Shown piece by piece: positions 45,956 to 55,202 of a DNA stretch of 64,000 nucleotides. The DNA comes from Gordonia amicalis NBRC 100051 = JCM 11271 (GTDB lineage Bacteria > Actinomycetota > Actinomycetes > Mycobacteriales > Mycobacteriaceae), in contig NZ_BANS01000016.1 in NCBI RefSeq assembly GCF_000332995.1, forward strand, positions 1 to 64,000, in the 5' to 3' direction. Made by a program: the position numbers and the translations under genes. The stretch's first letter is position 1; every line of letters starts with the position of its first letter. The notes under the pieces are model-generated. The model was not told where the DNA came from and made no database searches. It saw nothing but the letters and a program-made list of their open reading frames with translations.

Positions 45956-47538
45956 CGACGGCCGTTTCGACGAGATCCGTCTCGGTCCTGCCGCGACTCC
46001 TCGCCCCGTTCGACGCGGCGCGGCGGCAACTGACGCCGTACCGGGCGGTGGGTTGCGGGCTGCTGCTGCTCGCGGTCGCGGCCTTCGTGGTTTCGGTGGT
46101 CGACGCCGACTTCGGTTACGGCCCAGACGAACTCGCGGTGTGGCTGCTCGTCGCGGTCGGGGTCAGCGGCGCGGCCACCTACCTGTTCGCGGCGGTGTTC
46201 CGGGTGCCGCCGAACTCCGACTCGTGGCTCATCACCGGACTCATTCTCTTCTTCGTGGTGCCCGGTGGTGAGCACCCGGTGGCCACGCTCGCGGTCGGCG
46301 CGGGGATCGCCGCGGTGTCGAAATATGTTCTGGCATGGCGTCGTCGGCTGATCGTCAATCCGGCCGTCGCGGGGGCAGTGGGTGTCTACGCGTTGGCCTA
46401 CGCCGGAGTCGACTGGCTGAGCTTCCCCTTCTGGTGGGTGGCGGCCGAGCCCCTCCTGATCCCGATGATCGTCATCGGCGCGGCCGTGGTCACGCTCATC
46501 CGCGAATGGCTTCTGGTGACCGTGTTCATCGTCGCGTCGCTGGTCACCATCGGTGTGGTCGAACTGGTTCGCGGCGGCCAGGACCTCTCGACGTGGCTCG
46601 TCTCGTCCCCGATGCTCTTCGTCGCGGCCATCATGCTTCCCGAGCCGCTGACATCTCCGGCGCGACAGCCGCATCGACTGATCTACGCGGTCCTGGTAGG
46701 GGTGCTGATGCACTGCCAGTACACGGTCGCCGTGACCGACTCGTACACCCTCGCCTTCGTGCCGGAGGTCGCGCTGCTCGCCGGCAGCCTCTACGCGTTC
46801 GTCGTGCGCCTCGCGACACGCACCGCGCGCCGGATACGGCTCGACGTCGAGACGGCGTCGCTCGCCGACCGCACCTACGCGTTGCGTGGTGTACCTGCCG
46901 GTGGCGCACCGTCGTTCCGGGCGGGGCAGTGGTCGAGCGTGAGTGTGCCGCGGTGGTCCGCGCCGGTGTGGGTCGGGTCGCGACGCGTGTTCTCGTTCGT
47001 GTCCGCGCCGAAGGAATCGCCGGTCGAGTTCGGATTCACGGTGACGGGGGAGCCGTCGCCGTTCAAGGCGGCGCTCATCGACGGGCGGGCGACACGTGCA
47101 TACGTCGACGAGATCGGTGGGGATTTCGTCCTGCCGCGCGGTTTCCCTGGCAAGGGCAGGGTGGTTCTCCTCGCTTCGGGGATCGGGATCACACCGTTCG
47201 TGTCGATGGTGCGCTCGCTCGACGGTGGAGACCTGTCGGGGCTGACCATGGTCCACGTGTTGCGCTCGTCGGAGCGGACCGTCTACGACGACGAGCTGGA
47301 CGCTGCCCGCGAGTCCTCGGCACGTGTGGTCACGATCATCGCCCCGGAACTCGCCGATGGCGTCGACGATGCCGATCGGCTGGCCGAGCTGGTCGGTCCG
47401 GACAGCGCAGGTGCACATTACTACGTGTCCGGCACACCGGGATTCGTCGAACGCACTTCTTCGACGATCCGGCACCTCGACCCGGCAACCAGGTTGCGTC
47501 CGTGGCGCATCCACACCGACTCGTTCACCGGTTACTGA
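45952..47538 (+). CDS. RnfD/NqrB-like membrane domain fused to an NAD(P)H:flavin oxidoreductase domain
   Basis: A 528-residue two-domain redox protein. Residues 30-290 hold eight to ten helices with the RnfD/NqrB pattern RRLIVNPAVAGAVG (131-144) and MLPEPLTSPARQPHRLIYA (228-246). Residues 295-528 form a ferredoxin-reductase-like domain: flavin motif RVFS (345-348), GIGITPF (410-416) for NAD(P), SGTPGFVE (493-500) and a C-terminal tyrosine. Electrons from NAD(P)H would cross the membrane in one polypeptide to the FMN lipoprotein. I see no second SGAT-type flavinylation site. The three genes form one coupled operon. Confidence 0.88.
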   Translation: MTTAVSTRSVSVLPRLLAPFDAARRQLTPYRAVGCGLLLLAVAAFVVSVVDADFGYGPDELAVWLLVAVGVSGAATYLFAAVFRVPPNSDSWLITGLILFFVVPGGEHPVATLAVGAGIAAVSKYVLAWRRRLIVNPAVAGAVGVYALAYAGVDWLSFPFWWVAAEPLLIPMIVIGAAVVTLIREWLLVTVFIVASLVTIGVVELVRGGQDLSTWLVSSPMLFVAAIMLPEPLTSPARQPHRLIYAVLVGVLMHCQYTVAVTDSYTLAFVPEVALLAGSLYAFVVRLATRTARRIRLDVETASLADRTYALRGVPAGGAPSFRAGQWSSVSVPRWSAPVWVGSRRVFSFVSAPKESPVEFGFTVTGEPSPFKAALIDGRATRAYVDEIGGDFVLPRGFPGKGRVVLLASGIGITPFVSMVRSLDGGDLSGLTMVHVLRSSERTVYDDELDAARESSARVVTIIAPELADGVDDADRLAELVGPDSAGAHYYVSGTPGFVERTSSTIRHLDPATRLRPWRIHTDSFTGY

Positions 47539-47564
47539 TGAGGCGGGTGGCTTCGACGCGGTGC

Positions 47565-47755
47565 CTCGCTGCGCTCGGTACCGGCTCAGCCGGCGGTAAG
47601 GAGCTCGCTGCGCTCGGTACCGGCTCAGCCGGCGGTAAGGAGCTCGCTGCGCTCGGTACCGGCTCAGCCGGCGGTAAGGAGCTCGCTGCGCTCGGTACCG
47701 GCTCAGCCGGCAGCAAGGAGCTCGCGGCGGCGACGAGCCTCGAAGGGTCCACCTG
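47565..47755 (+). repeat. 39-bp tandem repeat (four copies plus a degenerate fifth)
   Basis: Units beginning CTCGCTGCGCTCGGTACCGG start at 47565, 47604, 47643 and 47682; a fifth starts at 47721 and degenerates into GCGACGAGCCTCGAAGG. Each unit contains CCGGCTCAGCCGGC, which can form a small hairpin, and the flank CTTCGACGCGGTGCC links it to the repeat after phr. The unit is a multiple of three, so frames stay open across it, but no gene is apparent. It fills the space between the electron-transfer operon and the MOSC gene. Confidence 0.9.
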
Positions 47756-48304
47756 ATGCGGTACGAATACCCCTGCGAGATCGTCACCTTCGTGGTGTCC
47801 CCGAAGCATGCGTACTTCGGACGGCCCAAGGACGGTCCCGCCGATGAGGTCGAGACCCACACACCCGACACGGTGGAGATCGTCGCGGACAAGGGCATTC
47901 GAGGCGATCGCTTCTTCGGCGTGAAGGCCCACACCGAAGCCGCGGTGACGTTCCTTGCCCTCGAGGCGTGGACCGCGGCGGCCGGTGACGTGGACCCCGT
48001 ATCGGCCCGACGGAACGTGGTGGTCCGCGGTGTCGAACTGGACCCGTTGCGCGGGAGGGAGTTCGAGCTCGACACCGGTCCCGGCCCGATCCGATTCCGC
48101 GGCGGGCGTCCCGCACATCCGTGTTCGTGGATGGACACCGTCGCCGGGGAGGGCGTGCGCAAGGCGCTCATCGGGCGTGGCGGACTCCGGGCGCAGCCGT
48201 TGACGTCGGGGACCCTGCACATCGGTCCCGCTGTGATCGTCACCGATGTCGAACTCGACGCCGCCCGCGCCGCAGATCAGGTGAAGCGGGCGCAACCGCT
48301 GTAA
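47756..48304 (+). CDS. MOSC domain-containing protein
   Basis: A 182-residue MOSC (molybdenum cofactor sulfurase C-terminal) domain protein. ADKGIRGDRFFGVKAH, SARRNVVVRGVELDPLRGREFEL and a conserved cysteine in HPCSWMD are typical, as is GRGGLRAQPLTSGTLHIGPAV. Such proteins handle sulfur for molybdenum cofactor or reduce N-hydroxylated compounds. No partner oxidoreductase is adjacent. ATG 47756 follows immediately after the tandem repeat with no obvious ribosome binding site. Confidence 0.88.
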   Translation: MRYEYPCEIVTFVVSPKHAYFGRPKDGPADEVETHTPDTVEIVADKGIRGDRFFGVKAHTEAAVTFLALEAWTAAAGDVDPVSARRNVVVRGVELDPLRGREFELDTGPGPIRFRGGRPAHPCSWMDTVAGEGVRKALIGRGGLRAQPLTSGTLHIGPAVIVTDVELDAARAADQVKRAQPL

Positions 48305-48345
48305 GGCGCGGTTCCCGCGTGCACGTTTCCTTTCCGCGAGACCAA

Positions 48346-48383
48346 CTCCCTCCCGCTCGGTGGATCTGAACCGCGGGAGGGAG
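48346..48383. terminator. Bidirectional terminator between MOSC and pruB genes
   Basis: CTCCCTCCCGC pairs perfectly with GCGGGAGGGAG around a 16-nt loop, between two convergent stops. Confidence 0.8.
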
Positions 48384-48421
48384 ACACGCCGGCGGGAGGG
48401 AATCCCCTGAGCGGGAGCGCC

Positions 48422-49372
48422 TCACCCCGCCAGCGCGCGCAGGAAGAACCCGAGGTTCGCCGGCTTCTCGGCGAGGCGACGGACGAAGTATCCGTACCAC
48501 TCGGTGCCGTACGGGATGTACACGCGCACTCGAGCTCCCGCGGCGGCGAGCCGACGTTGCTCGTCGCTGCGGATGCCGTAGAGCATCTGGTGCTCCCAGG
48601 TGTCGGGAGCCCGATCGAACTCCTTCGCCAGAATCGACGCGGCCTCGATCATCGTCGGATCGTGGCTGGCGACCATCGGATAGCCGTTGCCCTTCATCAG
48701 GATTCGAAGGCAGCGGAGGTACGCCTCGTCGACCTGACCACGGTCGGGGTAGGCGACCGACGGTGGTTCGGCATAGGCGCCCTTGCACAACCGGATTCGC
48801 GCACCCGACTCCGCGAACTCGGCGCAGTCGTCCTCGGTGCGCCGGAGATATGCCTGCAGGACGGTCCCGACGTCGGGGAAGTCGCGCCGCAGCGAGCGCA
48901 CCACGGCCAATCGCTCGTCGACGGTCGAGTGGTCCTCGGCGTCGACGGTGACCGACGCACCCGCGGACCGCGCCGCCTCCGCGATCGTCCGTGCGTTCTC
49001 TTCGGCGATCTTGGCGCCGTGCTCGGGCAGTCTCTGGCCGAGTGCGGTCAGTTTCAGTGACACCTCCAGCGAACCGGGTGGCACCGGAGCCAGGCGCGGC
49101 ATCGCCTGCAGCAGAGCCACATAAGCGGCGACGGTGGCGTCGGCATGCGACTCGTCGACGGTGTCCTCGCCGAGGAAGTCGATGGTCACGGCGAGTCCGT
49201 CGTCGAGTTCACGTCTGATCGCGGTGAGCACGTCGTCGAGTGATTCGCCGGGTACGAACCGCCGCACGACCTTCTCGGTCGTCGACCATCGCTGTGAGGC
49301 CTGTTTGATCCGTTCGCTGCGCGCCGCGGCGATGATCGTCGGCCGCAAGACGCTGTCGAAGAGCGTGCTCAC
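48422..49372 (-). CDS. pruB: Proline dehydrogenase (PruB)
   Basis: FAD enzyme that oxidises proline to pyrroline-5-carboxylate. The 316-residue monofunctional form has FVPGESLDDVL, VSLKLTALGQ, AYLRRTEDDCAEFA, RIRLCKGAYAEPPSVAYP, the substrate loop ASHDPTMIEAA, HQMLYGIRSDEQRRL and the ending YGTEWYGYFVRRLAEKPANLGFFLRAL. GTG 49372 begins one base after the pruA stop and uses a site within pruA, so translation is coupled. Order pruC/pruA-pruB matches Rv1186c to Rv1188. Confidence 0.95.
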   Translation of the reverse strand: MSTLFDSVLRPTIIAAARSERIKQASQRWSTTEKVVRRFVPGESLDDVLTAIRRELDDGLAVTIDFLGEDTVDESHADATVAAYVALLQAMPRLAPVPPGSLEVSLKLTALGQRLPEHGAKIAEENARTIAEAARSAGASVTVDAEDHSTVDERLAVVRSLRRDFPDVGTVLQAYLRRTEDDCAEFAESGARIRLCKGAYAEPPSVAYPDRGQVDEAYLRCLRILMKGNGYPMVASHDPTMIEAASILAKEFDRAPDTWEHQMLYGIRSDEQRRLAAAGARVRVYIPYGTEWYGYFVRRLAEKPANLGFFLRALAG

Positions 49373-49373
49373 C

Positions 49374-51020
49374 TCAGACCCCCGTGAAGTCGGTGCTCAT
49401 GTGCGGGTATCGGTAAGTCGTCGGTGGTGTGAAGGTCTCCTTGATCGTGCGGGTCGACGTCCAGCGCAGCAGGTTCTCCTTCGACCCCGCCTTGTCGTTG
49501 GTGCCCGAGGCGCGCCCGCCGCCGAACGGCTGCTGGCCGACGACGGCGCCGGTCGGCTTGTCGTTGATGTAGAAGTTGCCGGCGGCGTTACGGAGCCGAT
49601 CCGAGGCGAGGGCGACCGCCGAGACGTCGGTCGCCATGACCGCACCGGTGAGCGCATACCGCGCCGTCGTGTCGACCAGATCGAGAATCGTCTCGTAGTC
49701 GGCGTCGTCGTAGACGTACACCGACAGGATCGGTCCGAAGTACTCGGTGGAGAACGCCTCGTCCCGCGGGTCGTCGGACAGCAGCACGGTCGGGCGCACG
49801 AAGTATCCGACCGTGTCATCGCAGGCGCCACCGACCGCGACGGTGAGCGACGGTGTGGACTTGGCGCGTCGCAGCGCGGTGACCTGCTTGTCGAAGGCAC
49901 GACGGTCGATGAGCGCACCACCGAAGTTCGACAGGTCGCGCACGTCGCCGAAACCGAGTTCGGCGGCCTCGCTGAGGAAGTCGTCGCCCATCTTGTCCCA
50001 CACCGACCGGGCGATGTAGGCACGCGAGGCGGCCGAGCACTTCTGGCCCTGATACTCGAAGGCGCCGCGGATCAATGCCGTCCGGAGCGCCCGCGGTTCG
50101 GCGGAGGAATGCGCGACGACGAAGTCCTTACCGCCGGTCTCGCCGACGAGCCGCGGGTAGTTCCGGTACTTGCCGATGTTGCCGCCGACCTCCCGCCACA
50201 GGTGCTGGAAGGTCGTGGTCGAGCCGGTGAAGTGGATGCCGGCCAGGTTCTCGTCCGCGAGAACCACATCCGACACGGCCCGGCCGTCGCCGTGGACGAG
50301 GTTGATCACTCCGGGTGGCAGTCCCGCGGCCTCGAGGAGTGCCATCGTGTACTGGGCCGAATACGCCTGTGTGGGAGAGGGCTTCCACACCACGGTGTTG
50401 CCCATCAGCATAGGTGCGGTCGGCAGGTTCGCGGCGATGGCGGTGAAGTTGAACGGGGTGACCGCGTAGACGAATCCGTCGAGCGGACGGTGGTCGAGCC
50501 GGTTCCAGACACCCGGCGACGACACCGGCTGCTCGGCGAGGATCTCCCGGGCGAAGGCGACGTTGAACCGCCAGAAGTCGACGAGCTCGCAGGGAGCGTC
50601 GATCTCGGCCTGCTGCACCGACTTCGACTGGCCGAGCATCGTCGCGGCGGCGACCCGTTCGCGCCACGGACCCGACAGCAGTTCGGCCGCGCGCAGGATC
50701 ACCGCGGCGCGGTCGTCGAAGCTGGTGTGGGCCCACTCGTCCTTCGCGGCCATCGCGGCGTCGGCGGCGGCGCGGGCGTCGTCGTGCGTGGCGTTGGTGA
50801 GGAAGCCGAGCACCTCTCGGTGGGCGTGCGGCTGCACGACGTCGATCGGTTCGCCGTGTCCGAGGTGCAGGTGCCCGCCGATGATGTGCGGCAGCTCGCG
50901 GCGGCCCGCCATGGACTGGCTGGTGAGTTCATTGATGATGCGGGTGCGTTCGGGCGATCCGGGTGCGTAGGTGTGGACCGGCTCGTTGGCCGGTCGAGGG
51001 GGAGTGGTGATGGCGTCCAT
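49374..51020 (-). CDS. pruA: L-glutamate gamma-semialdehyde dehydrogenase (PruA)
   Basis: NAD-dependent oxidation of glutamate semialdehyde (from proline) to glutamate. The 548-residue aldehyde dehydrogenase carries YAVTPFNFTAIAANLP, VGETGGKDFVVAHSSA (general base Glu) and YQGQKCSAASRAYI with the nucleophilic Cys, and the conserved GQQPFGGGRASGTNDKAG near the end. This is the DUF-free P5CDH1 type. It is transcribed with pruB and faces pruC. A GGTGA lies before the ATG. Confidence 0.95.
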   Translation of the reverse strand: MDAITTPPRPANEPVHTYAPGSPERTRIINELTSQSMAGRRELPHIIGGHLHLGHGEPIDVVQPHAHREVLGFLTNATHDDARAAADAAMAAKDEWAHTSFDDRAAVILRAAELLSGPWRERVAAATMLGQSKSVQQAEIDAPCELVDFWRFNVAFAREILAEQPVSSPGVWNRLDHRPLDGFVYAVTPFNFTAIAANLPTAPMLMGNTVVWKPSPTQAYSAQYTMALLEAAGLPPGVINLVHGDGRAVSDVVLADENLAGIHFTGSTTTFQHLWREVGGNIGKYRNYPRLVGETGGKDFVVAHSSAEPRALRTALIRGAFEYQGQKCSAASRAYIARSVWDKMGDDFLSEAAELGFGDVRDLSNFGGALIDRRAFDKQVTALRRAKSTPSLTVAVGGACDDTVGYFVRPTVLLSDDPRDEAFSTEYFGPILSVYVYDDADYETILDLVDTTARYALTGAVMATDVSAVALASDRLRNAAGNFYINDKPTGAVVGQQPFGGGRASGTNDKAGSKENLLRWTSTRTIKETFTPPTTYRYPHMSTDFTGV

Positions 51021-51059
51021 GACGTCAGTTCACCTGGGGAGAAGGTTCCCGCGATATGG

Positions 51060-51079
51060 CCGATCGGCAAACTGATCGG
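51060..51079. promoter_or_regulatory. Inverted repeat, candidate PruC operator
   Basis: CCGATC-N8-GATCGG, a perfect 6-bp inverted repeat in the 75-bp gap between the divergent pruA and pruC genes, just upstream of the pruC -10. It is the natural place for a regulator to control both promoters. Confidence 0.4.
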
Positions 51080-51082
51080 TCG

Positions 51083-51088
51083 TAGCCT
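51083..51088 (+). promoter_or_regulatory. Putative -10 box (TAGCCT) of pruC
   Basis: TAGCCT ends 7 nt before the GTG chosen for pruC, again suggesting a leaderless transcript. Confidence 0.5.
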
Positions 51089-51095
51089 TGTTCTT

Positions 51096-52703
51096 GTGGA
51101 CAAATCGGCGGGTGTGGCGCTGGGGCGTCTGATCCTGGCCCTCGATCGGACGGTGGCGACGCTGATCACCGCGCCGCAAGGACTCGACGTGCCGGTGCGA
51201 AGCCTGGCGATGATCGACATCGACGACGTCCACTTCGGCCTCGGCCAGGCCGCGCGGTCGGCTGACGTGTTCCTGCTGGTCGGCCTGTCCGACGAGGTGA
51301 GCACCGAACTGCTGGGCGGTCTCGGGATGCACCGTCCGGTGGCCGTCATGAGCAAGACGTCGTCGGCGACACTCACCGATCTCGCCGATCGGCTCGGAAT
51401 CGCGGTCGTGGCCATCGACCCACACGCTCGGTGGGAGCGCATCTACAACCTCGTGGCGCGCGTACTCGACACCGCGCGGCGTCCACCGAACGACGGCGAG
51501 TCGATGGAGTCGGGTACCACCGGCGACCTCTTCGAAATCGCGGCCGAGGTCGCCCGGCGCACCGGTGGTCTGGTCAGCATCGAGGACGAGCGCTCGCACG
51601 TGCTGGCCTACAGCTCGGCAGGCGACGAGGCCGATGAGCTCCGGCGGTTGTCGATCCTCGGACGCGAGGGTCCGCCGGAGATGCTCGCCTGGCTCCGGCA
51701 GTGGGGGGTGATGGACGCGCTGCGCCGGTCGTCGCGGGTGGTGGCGGTCGACGCACGCACCGACCTCGGGCTGCGAGAACGCCGGGCGGTCGCGATCCGG
51801 GCCCCCGGGACGGCTGAGTTCCTGGGGGTCGTCTGGCTGCAGTGTGGTGCCGGGGCCCTCGCCGACGACACCGACGAGGTGCTCACCGGAGCGGCCGCGG
51901 TGGCCGCCCGGGTGATCGCGCGTCGTCGAACCGCCGGGACCGAACACGACGAATCGGTTCGCCGCCTCCTCGGCGCGCGGGGCGACATCATCGACGTCGA
52001 TGCCCTGGCCGCCCAACTGGGCATCGAATCCTCCGTCGCGGTGGTGCTCGTCGGGTTCGCGACGACCGGGTCGGCCGTAGACGCTCCGGTCCCATTGGCA
52101 GAGAACGGCACTCGCATCTCCGCGCTCACCCTGCACGCCAGCGCGTTCAGTCCGTTGTCGGTGACCGCGACCATCGGCGACCGCGCCTATGTGGTGCTGC
52201 CCGGCGTGACCGGTGACGCCGCGGTCGAGTGGGCGCGGGTGTCCGTCGATGCGACGGACCGGCAGTTCGGCGTCCACATCCGGGCGGTGGTCGCGGGACC
52301 GGACAACCTCGCCGCGGTACCGGAACTGCGCATCCAGATCGATCGCGTGCTCGACGCGGCCTCCCTCGAAGGTGAACTGATCGACGATGTCACGACCGTC
52401 GGCGGTTCGCGCACCGGTGTCCTGCTCGGCGAGATCGTGGCGCTCCTCGCCGAGAACCCCGACCTGGTGGACCCGCGGGTCTCCGAACTCGCCGACCTCG
52501 ACGACCGCACCGGCAGCGAGTTCACCGTGTCCCTGCGCGCCTACCTCGACCGCTTCGGCGACGTCCGTTCCGCCGCCGGGGATCTCCACGTCCACCCGAA
52601 CACGCTGCGCTACCGCATCCGCCGGATCGAGGCCCTGACCGGGATGGACCTCGAGGATCCCGCCACGCGGCTCGTCGTGGCGTTGTCCTTGCGGGTGCGG
52701 TAG
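51096..52703 (+). CDS. pruC: PucR-family regulator of proline utilisation (PruC)
   Basis: A 535-residue activator of the PucR/CdaR type. An N-terminal ligand region has VPVRSLAMIDIDDVHFG; the middle resembles the CdaR GGDEF-like domain; the C-terminal HTH_30 reads DVRSAAGDLHVHPNTLRYRIRRIEALTGMDLEDPATRLVVALSL. Divergence from pruAB and the mycobacterial Rv1186c (PruC) precedent support control of proline catabolism, probably sensing proline. The frame stays open far upstream over the antisense of pruA, but the GTG at 51096 with its -10 is the credible start. Confidence 0.88.
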   Translation: MDKSAGVALGRLILALDRTVATLITAPQGLDVPVRSLAMIDIDDVHFGLGQAARSADVFLLVGLSDEVSTELLGGLGMHRPVAVMSKTSSATLTDLADRLGIAVVAIDPHARWERIYNLVARVLDTARRPPNDGESMESGTTGDLFEIAAEVARRTGGLVSIEDERSHVLAYSSAGDEADELRRLSILGREGPPEMLAWLRQWGVMDALRRSSRVVAVDARTDLGLRERRAVAIRAPGTAEFLGVVWLQCGAGALADDTDEVLTGAAAVAARVIARRRTAGTEHDESVRRLLGARGDIIDVDALAAQLGIESSVAVVLVGFATTGSAVDAPVPLAENGTRISALTLHASAFSPLSVTATIGDRAYVVLPGVTGDAAVEWARVSVDATDRQFGVHIRAVVAGPDNLAAVPELRIQIDRVLDAASLEGELIDDVTTVGGSRTGVLLGEIVALLAENPDLVDPRVSELADLDDRTGSEFTVSLRAYLDRFGDVRSAAGDLHVHPNTLRYRIRRIEALTGMDLEDPATRLVVALSLRVR

Positions 52704-52745
52704 TGGTCACCCCAGAAAACCGGCCTGAAAACCGCCCCTGAAGAA

Positions 52746-52826
52746 CGCCCCCGAAATCCACCCCGTGGAGCGGGACCGGCGACATGGTGTCGTCGGATCC
52801 GCTGTGGAGGGCGTACTTCGGGGGCG
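52746..52826. repeat. 81-bp palindromic repeat, copy 2
   Basis: Same layout as copy 1 at 32793: 19-nt arms (left CGCCCCCGAAATCCACCCC, right ending TTCGGGGGCG) around a 43-nt loop. The inner loop folds again (CCGGCGACA with TGTCGTCGG). It also lies between convergent genes, pruC and the glutamine synthetase. Confidence 0.8.
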
Positions 52827-52852
52827 CTTTCCGGTGGTGCGTTCGCGAGATC

Positions 52853-55024
52853 TCAGAGGATGGTGAGCATCTCGTTGTACGTGGGCAGCGGCCACAGATC
52901 GTCGGCGACGATGCTCTCGAGCGTGTCGGCGACCTCGCGCACCGCGGCCATCGCCGGGATCAGCGTCTCGAGTGCGTACTTCGACTCCTCGTAGGTGCTC
53001 TCGCCGTGCATGCCGGCGATGCCCTCGTCGAGGGTGACCACCGCGGCCTGCAGTTTGCCGATCAGTTCGGTGATCTCCACGAGAAGTGGTGTGGGAGCTT
53101 CGATCCCGGCCATCTTCAACGACGCCGCGGTCCCGGCCAGTTCGCCCTGGTAGCGGATCGCGGCGGGCATGATCATCGTCTTGGCGATCTCCGCGGTCTC
53201 CTTTGCCTCGACGAGGATGGTGAGCCCGTAGTACTCGAAGATGACGTCCTCGCGGGCGTGGAGTTCGCGGGCCGACAGGACGCCGTACTTCTCGAAGATC
53301 TCGACGACCTCGGGCGCGGTGTACTCGGTGACGGCGTCGACCGTGGTTCGGAGGTTCTTCAGGCCGCGGGCGGCGGCCTCCTCCTGCCATTCGTCGGAGT
53401 ATCCGTTGCCGTTGAAGATGACCGCGCCGTGGCTGTTGATGATCTCCTGCAACACCTTCTGCACGGCGTCGTTGAGTTCGGCGCCGTCGGCGAGCAGCTT
53501 CTCCAGTTCGGTGGAGATGAAGTCGATGGAATCGGCCAGGATGGTGTTGATCGCGACCATCGGATCGGAGATCGACTGGTTGGAACCCGGTGCGCGGTAC
53601 TCGAATCGGTTGCCGGTGAAGGCGAACGGGCTGGTGCGGTTGCGGTCGCCCGGGTCGGCCTTCAGCGGGGGCAGGGTGTCGACGCCGAGCTCGAGGACGC
53701 CGGCCGCCTTGGAGCCGGTGGCGCCGCCCTTGGCGATCTGCTCGAAGACGTCCATCAACTGCTCGCCGAGGAAGATCGAGATGATCGCCGGCGGAGCCTC
53801 GTTCGCGCCCAGGCGGTGATCGTTCGACGCCGATGCGACCGCGGCTCGCAGCAGGCCGCCGTAGGTGTGGACGGCGCGGATGATGGCACCGCAGAAGGTG
53901 AGGAACTGCATGTTCTCGTGCGGGGTGTCTCCGGGGTTGAGCAGGTTGCCCTGGTTGGAGTTGCCGAGTGAGAAGTTGACGTGTTTGCCGGAGCCGTTGA
54001 CCCCGGAGAAGGGCTTCTCGTGCAGGAGGCACTTCATCCCGTACTTCTCGGCGACGGCCTTCATCGTGGTCATCATGAGCTGTTGGTGATCGTGGGCGAG
54101 CACGGATCGTTCGAAGACCGGCGCGATCTCGAACTGTCCGGGGGCGACCTCGTTGTGGCGGGTCTTGGCCGGGATGCCCTGCTTGAACAGCTCGCGGTCG
54201 AGTTCGATCATGAACGACAGCACCCGCTCGGGGATGGCGCCGAAGTAGTGGTCGTCGAACTCCTGACCCTTCGACGGTGGGGCGCCGAACAGCGTGCGGT
54301 TGGAGGTCATCAGGTCGGGCCGGGCGTAGAAGAAGTGCTCGTCGATCAGGAAGTACTCCTGCTCGGCGCCGGCGTAGGAGACGACGGTGTCGACGTTCTC
54401 GTGGCCGAAGAGCCTCAGCAGGCGCATCGCCTGCTTGCTCATCGCCTGCTGGCTGCGGAGTAGCGGGGTCTTCTTGTCCAGTGCCTCACCGGTCCACGAG
54501 ATGAAGATCGTGGGGATGCACAGCGTGTTGCCGTTCGGGTTCTCCAGGATGTACGCGGGGCTCGTCACGTCCCAGCCGGTGTAACCGCGGGCCTCGAAGG
54601 TGCCCCGCAGGCCGCCGTTGGGGAAGCTCGACGCGTCGGGTTCACCCTGCAGCAGGGTCTTTCCGGCGAACTCGGCGAGCGACGCGCCGCTCGAATCCGG
54701 TTCGAGGAACGAGTCGTGCTTCTCCGCGGTGAAACCCGTCAGCGGGTAGAAGACGTGGGCGTAGTGGGTGGCGCCCTTCTCGATGGCCCAGTCCTTCATC
54801 GCCACCGCGACGTAGTCGGCGAGCGTCGGATCGAGCGCGCAGCCGGTGTCGATGGTCGCCGCGACCGCCTTGAAGACATGCTTCGGCAGGCGCTTCTTCA
54901 TGACCGACAAGCCGAACACGTTGCGTCCGAAAGTATCTGCCAACGGTTCGGTGAATCCGGGTGCCGACACCTCGTAGGTCGTCACGGCCTTGATGGCCTG
55001 ACGGCGGGACATGCTGCCACTCAT
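52853..55024 (-). CDS. Type III glutamine synthetase (GlnN-like)
   Basis: ATP-dependent synthesis of glutamine from glutamate and ammonia, GSIII class. Length of 723 residues fits this large class (GSI and GSII are 350-470). Signatures: [16 protein letters not shown] at the N-terminus, [53 protein letters not shown] and [20 protein letters not shown]. The ATG at 55024 follows CCAGGAGTAACC, an excellent ribosome binding site; an inner ATG is four codons in. Actinobacteria normally rely on GSI, so this is an extra enzyme, possibly for nitrogen or stress conditions. Confidence 0.93.
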   Translation of the reverse strand: MSGSMSRRQAIKAVTTYEVSAPGFTEPLADTFGRNVFGLSVMKKRLPKHVFKAVAATIDTGCALDPTLADYVAVAMKDWAIEKGATHYAHVFYPLTGFTAEKHDSFLEPDSSGASLAEFAGKTLLQGEPDASSFPNGGLRGTFEARGYTGWDVTSPAYILENPNGNTLCIPTIFISWTGEALDKKTPLLRSQQAMSKQAMRLLRLFGHENVDTVVSYAGAEQEYFLIDEHFFYARPDLMTSNRTLFGAPPSKGQEFDDHYFGAIPERVLSFMIELDRELFKQGIPAKTRHNEVAPGQFEIAPVFERSVLAHDHQQLMMTTMKAVAEKYGMKCLLHEKPFSGVNGSGKHVNFSLGNSNQGNLLNPGDTPHENMQFLTFCGAIIRAVHTYGGLLRAAVASASNDHRLGANEAPPAIISIFLGEQLMDVFEQIAKGGATGSKAAGVLELGVDTLPPLKADPGDRNRTSPFAFTGNRFEYRAPGSNQSISDPMVAINTILADSIDFISTELEKLLADGAELNDAVQKVLQEIINSHGAVIFNGNGYSDEWQEEAAARGLKNLRTTVDAVTEYTAPEVVEIFEKYGVLSARELHAREDVIFEYYGLTILVEAKETAEIAKTMIMPAAIRYQGELAGTAASLKMAGIEAPTPLLVEITELIGKLQAAVVTLDEGIAGMHGESTYEESKYALETLIPAMAAVREVADTLESIVADDLWPLPTYNEMLTIL

Positions 55025-55202
55025 GGTTACTCCTGGAGTTTCTCGTCGACCTCGGCGAATGTCGGCACGACGACGTCGCTGGTGTTGCCGCGTTTGCGAG
55101 CGACTTGACGCTATGAGCTGGGTGTATGCGCTCCGTTGCCCCCGTGTGACGCTGAGGAAAACTGATGGCACAGCCGGGATTCGTCCGTTCGGACCACCCG
55201 GA

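Noticed and set aside
47565..47755. Possible CRISPR array
   Set aside because: The 39-bp units are contiguous with no unique spacers between them, and no cas genes are present.
49134..51095. Open reading frame of about 650 codons antisense to pruA and pruB, upstream of and in frame with pruC
   Set aside because: It is the low-complexity Arg/Gly/Val-rich mirror of real coding DNA in a high-GC genome; pruA and pruB have full conserved motifs on the other strand, and pruC has a credible start at 51096.
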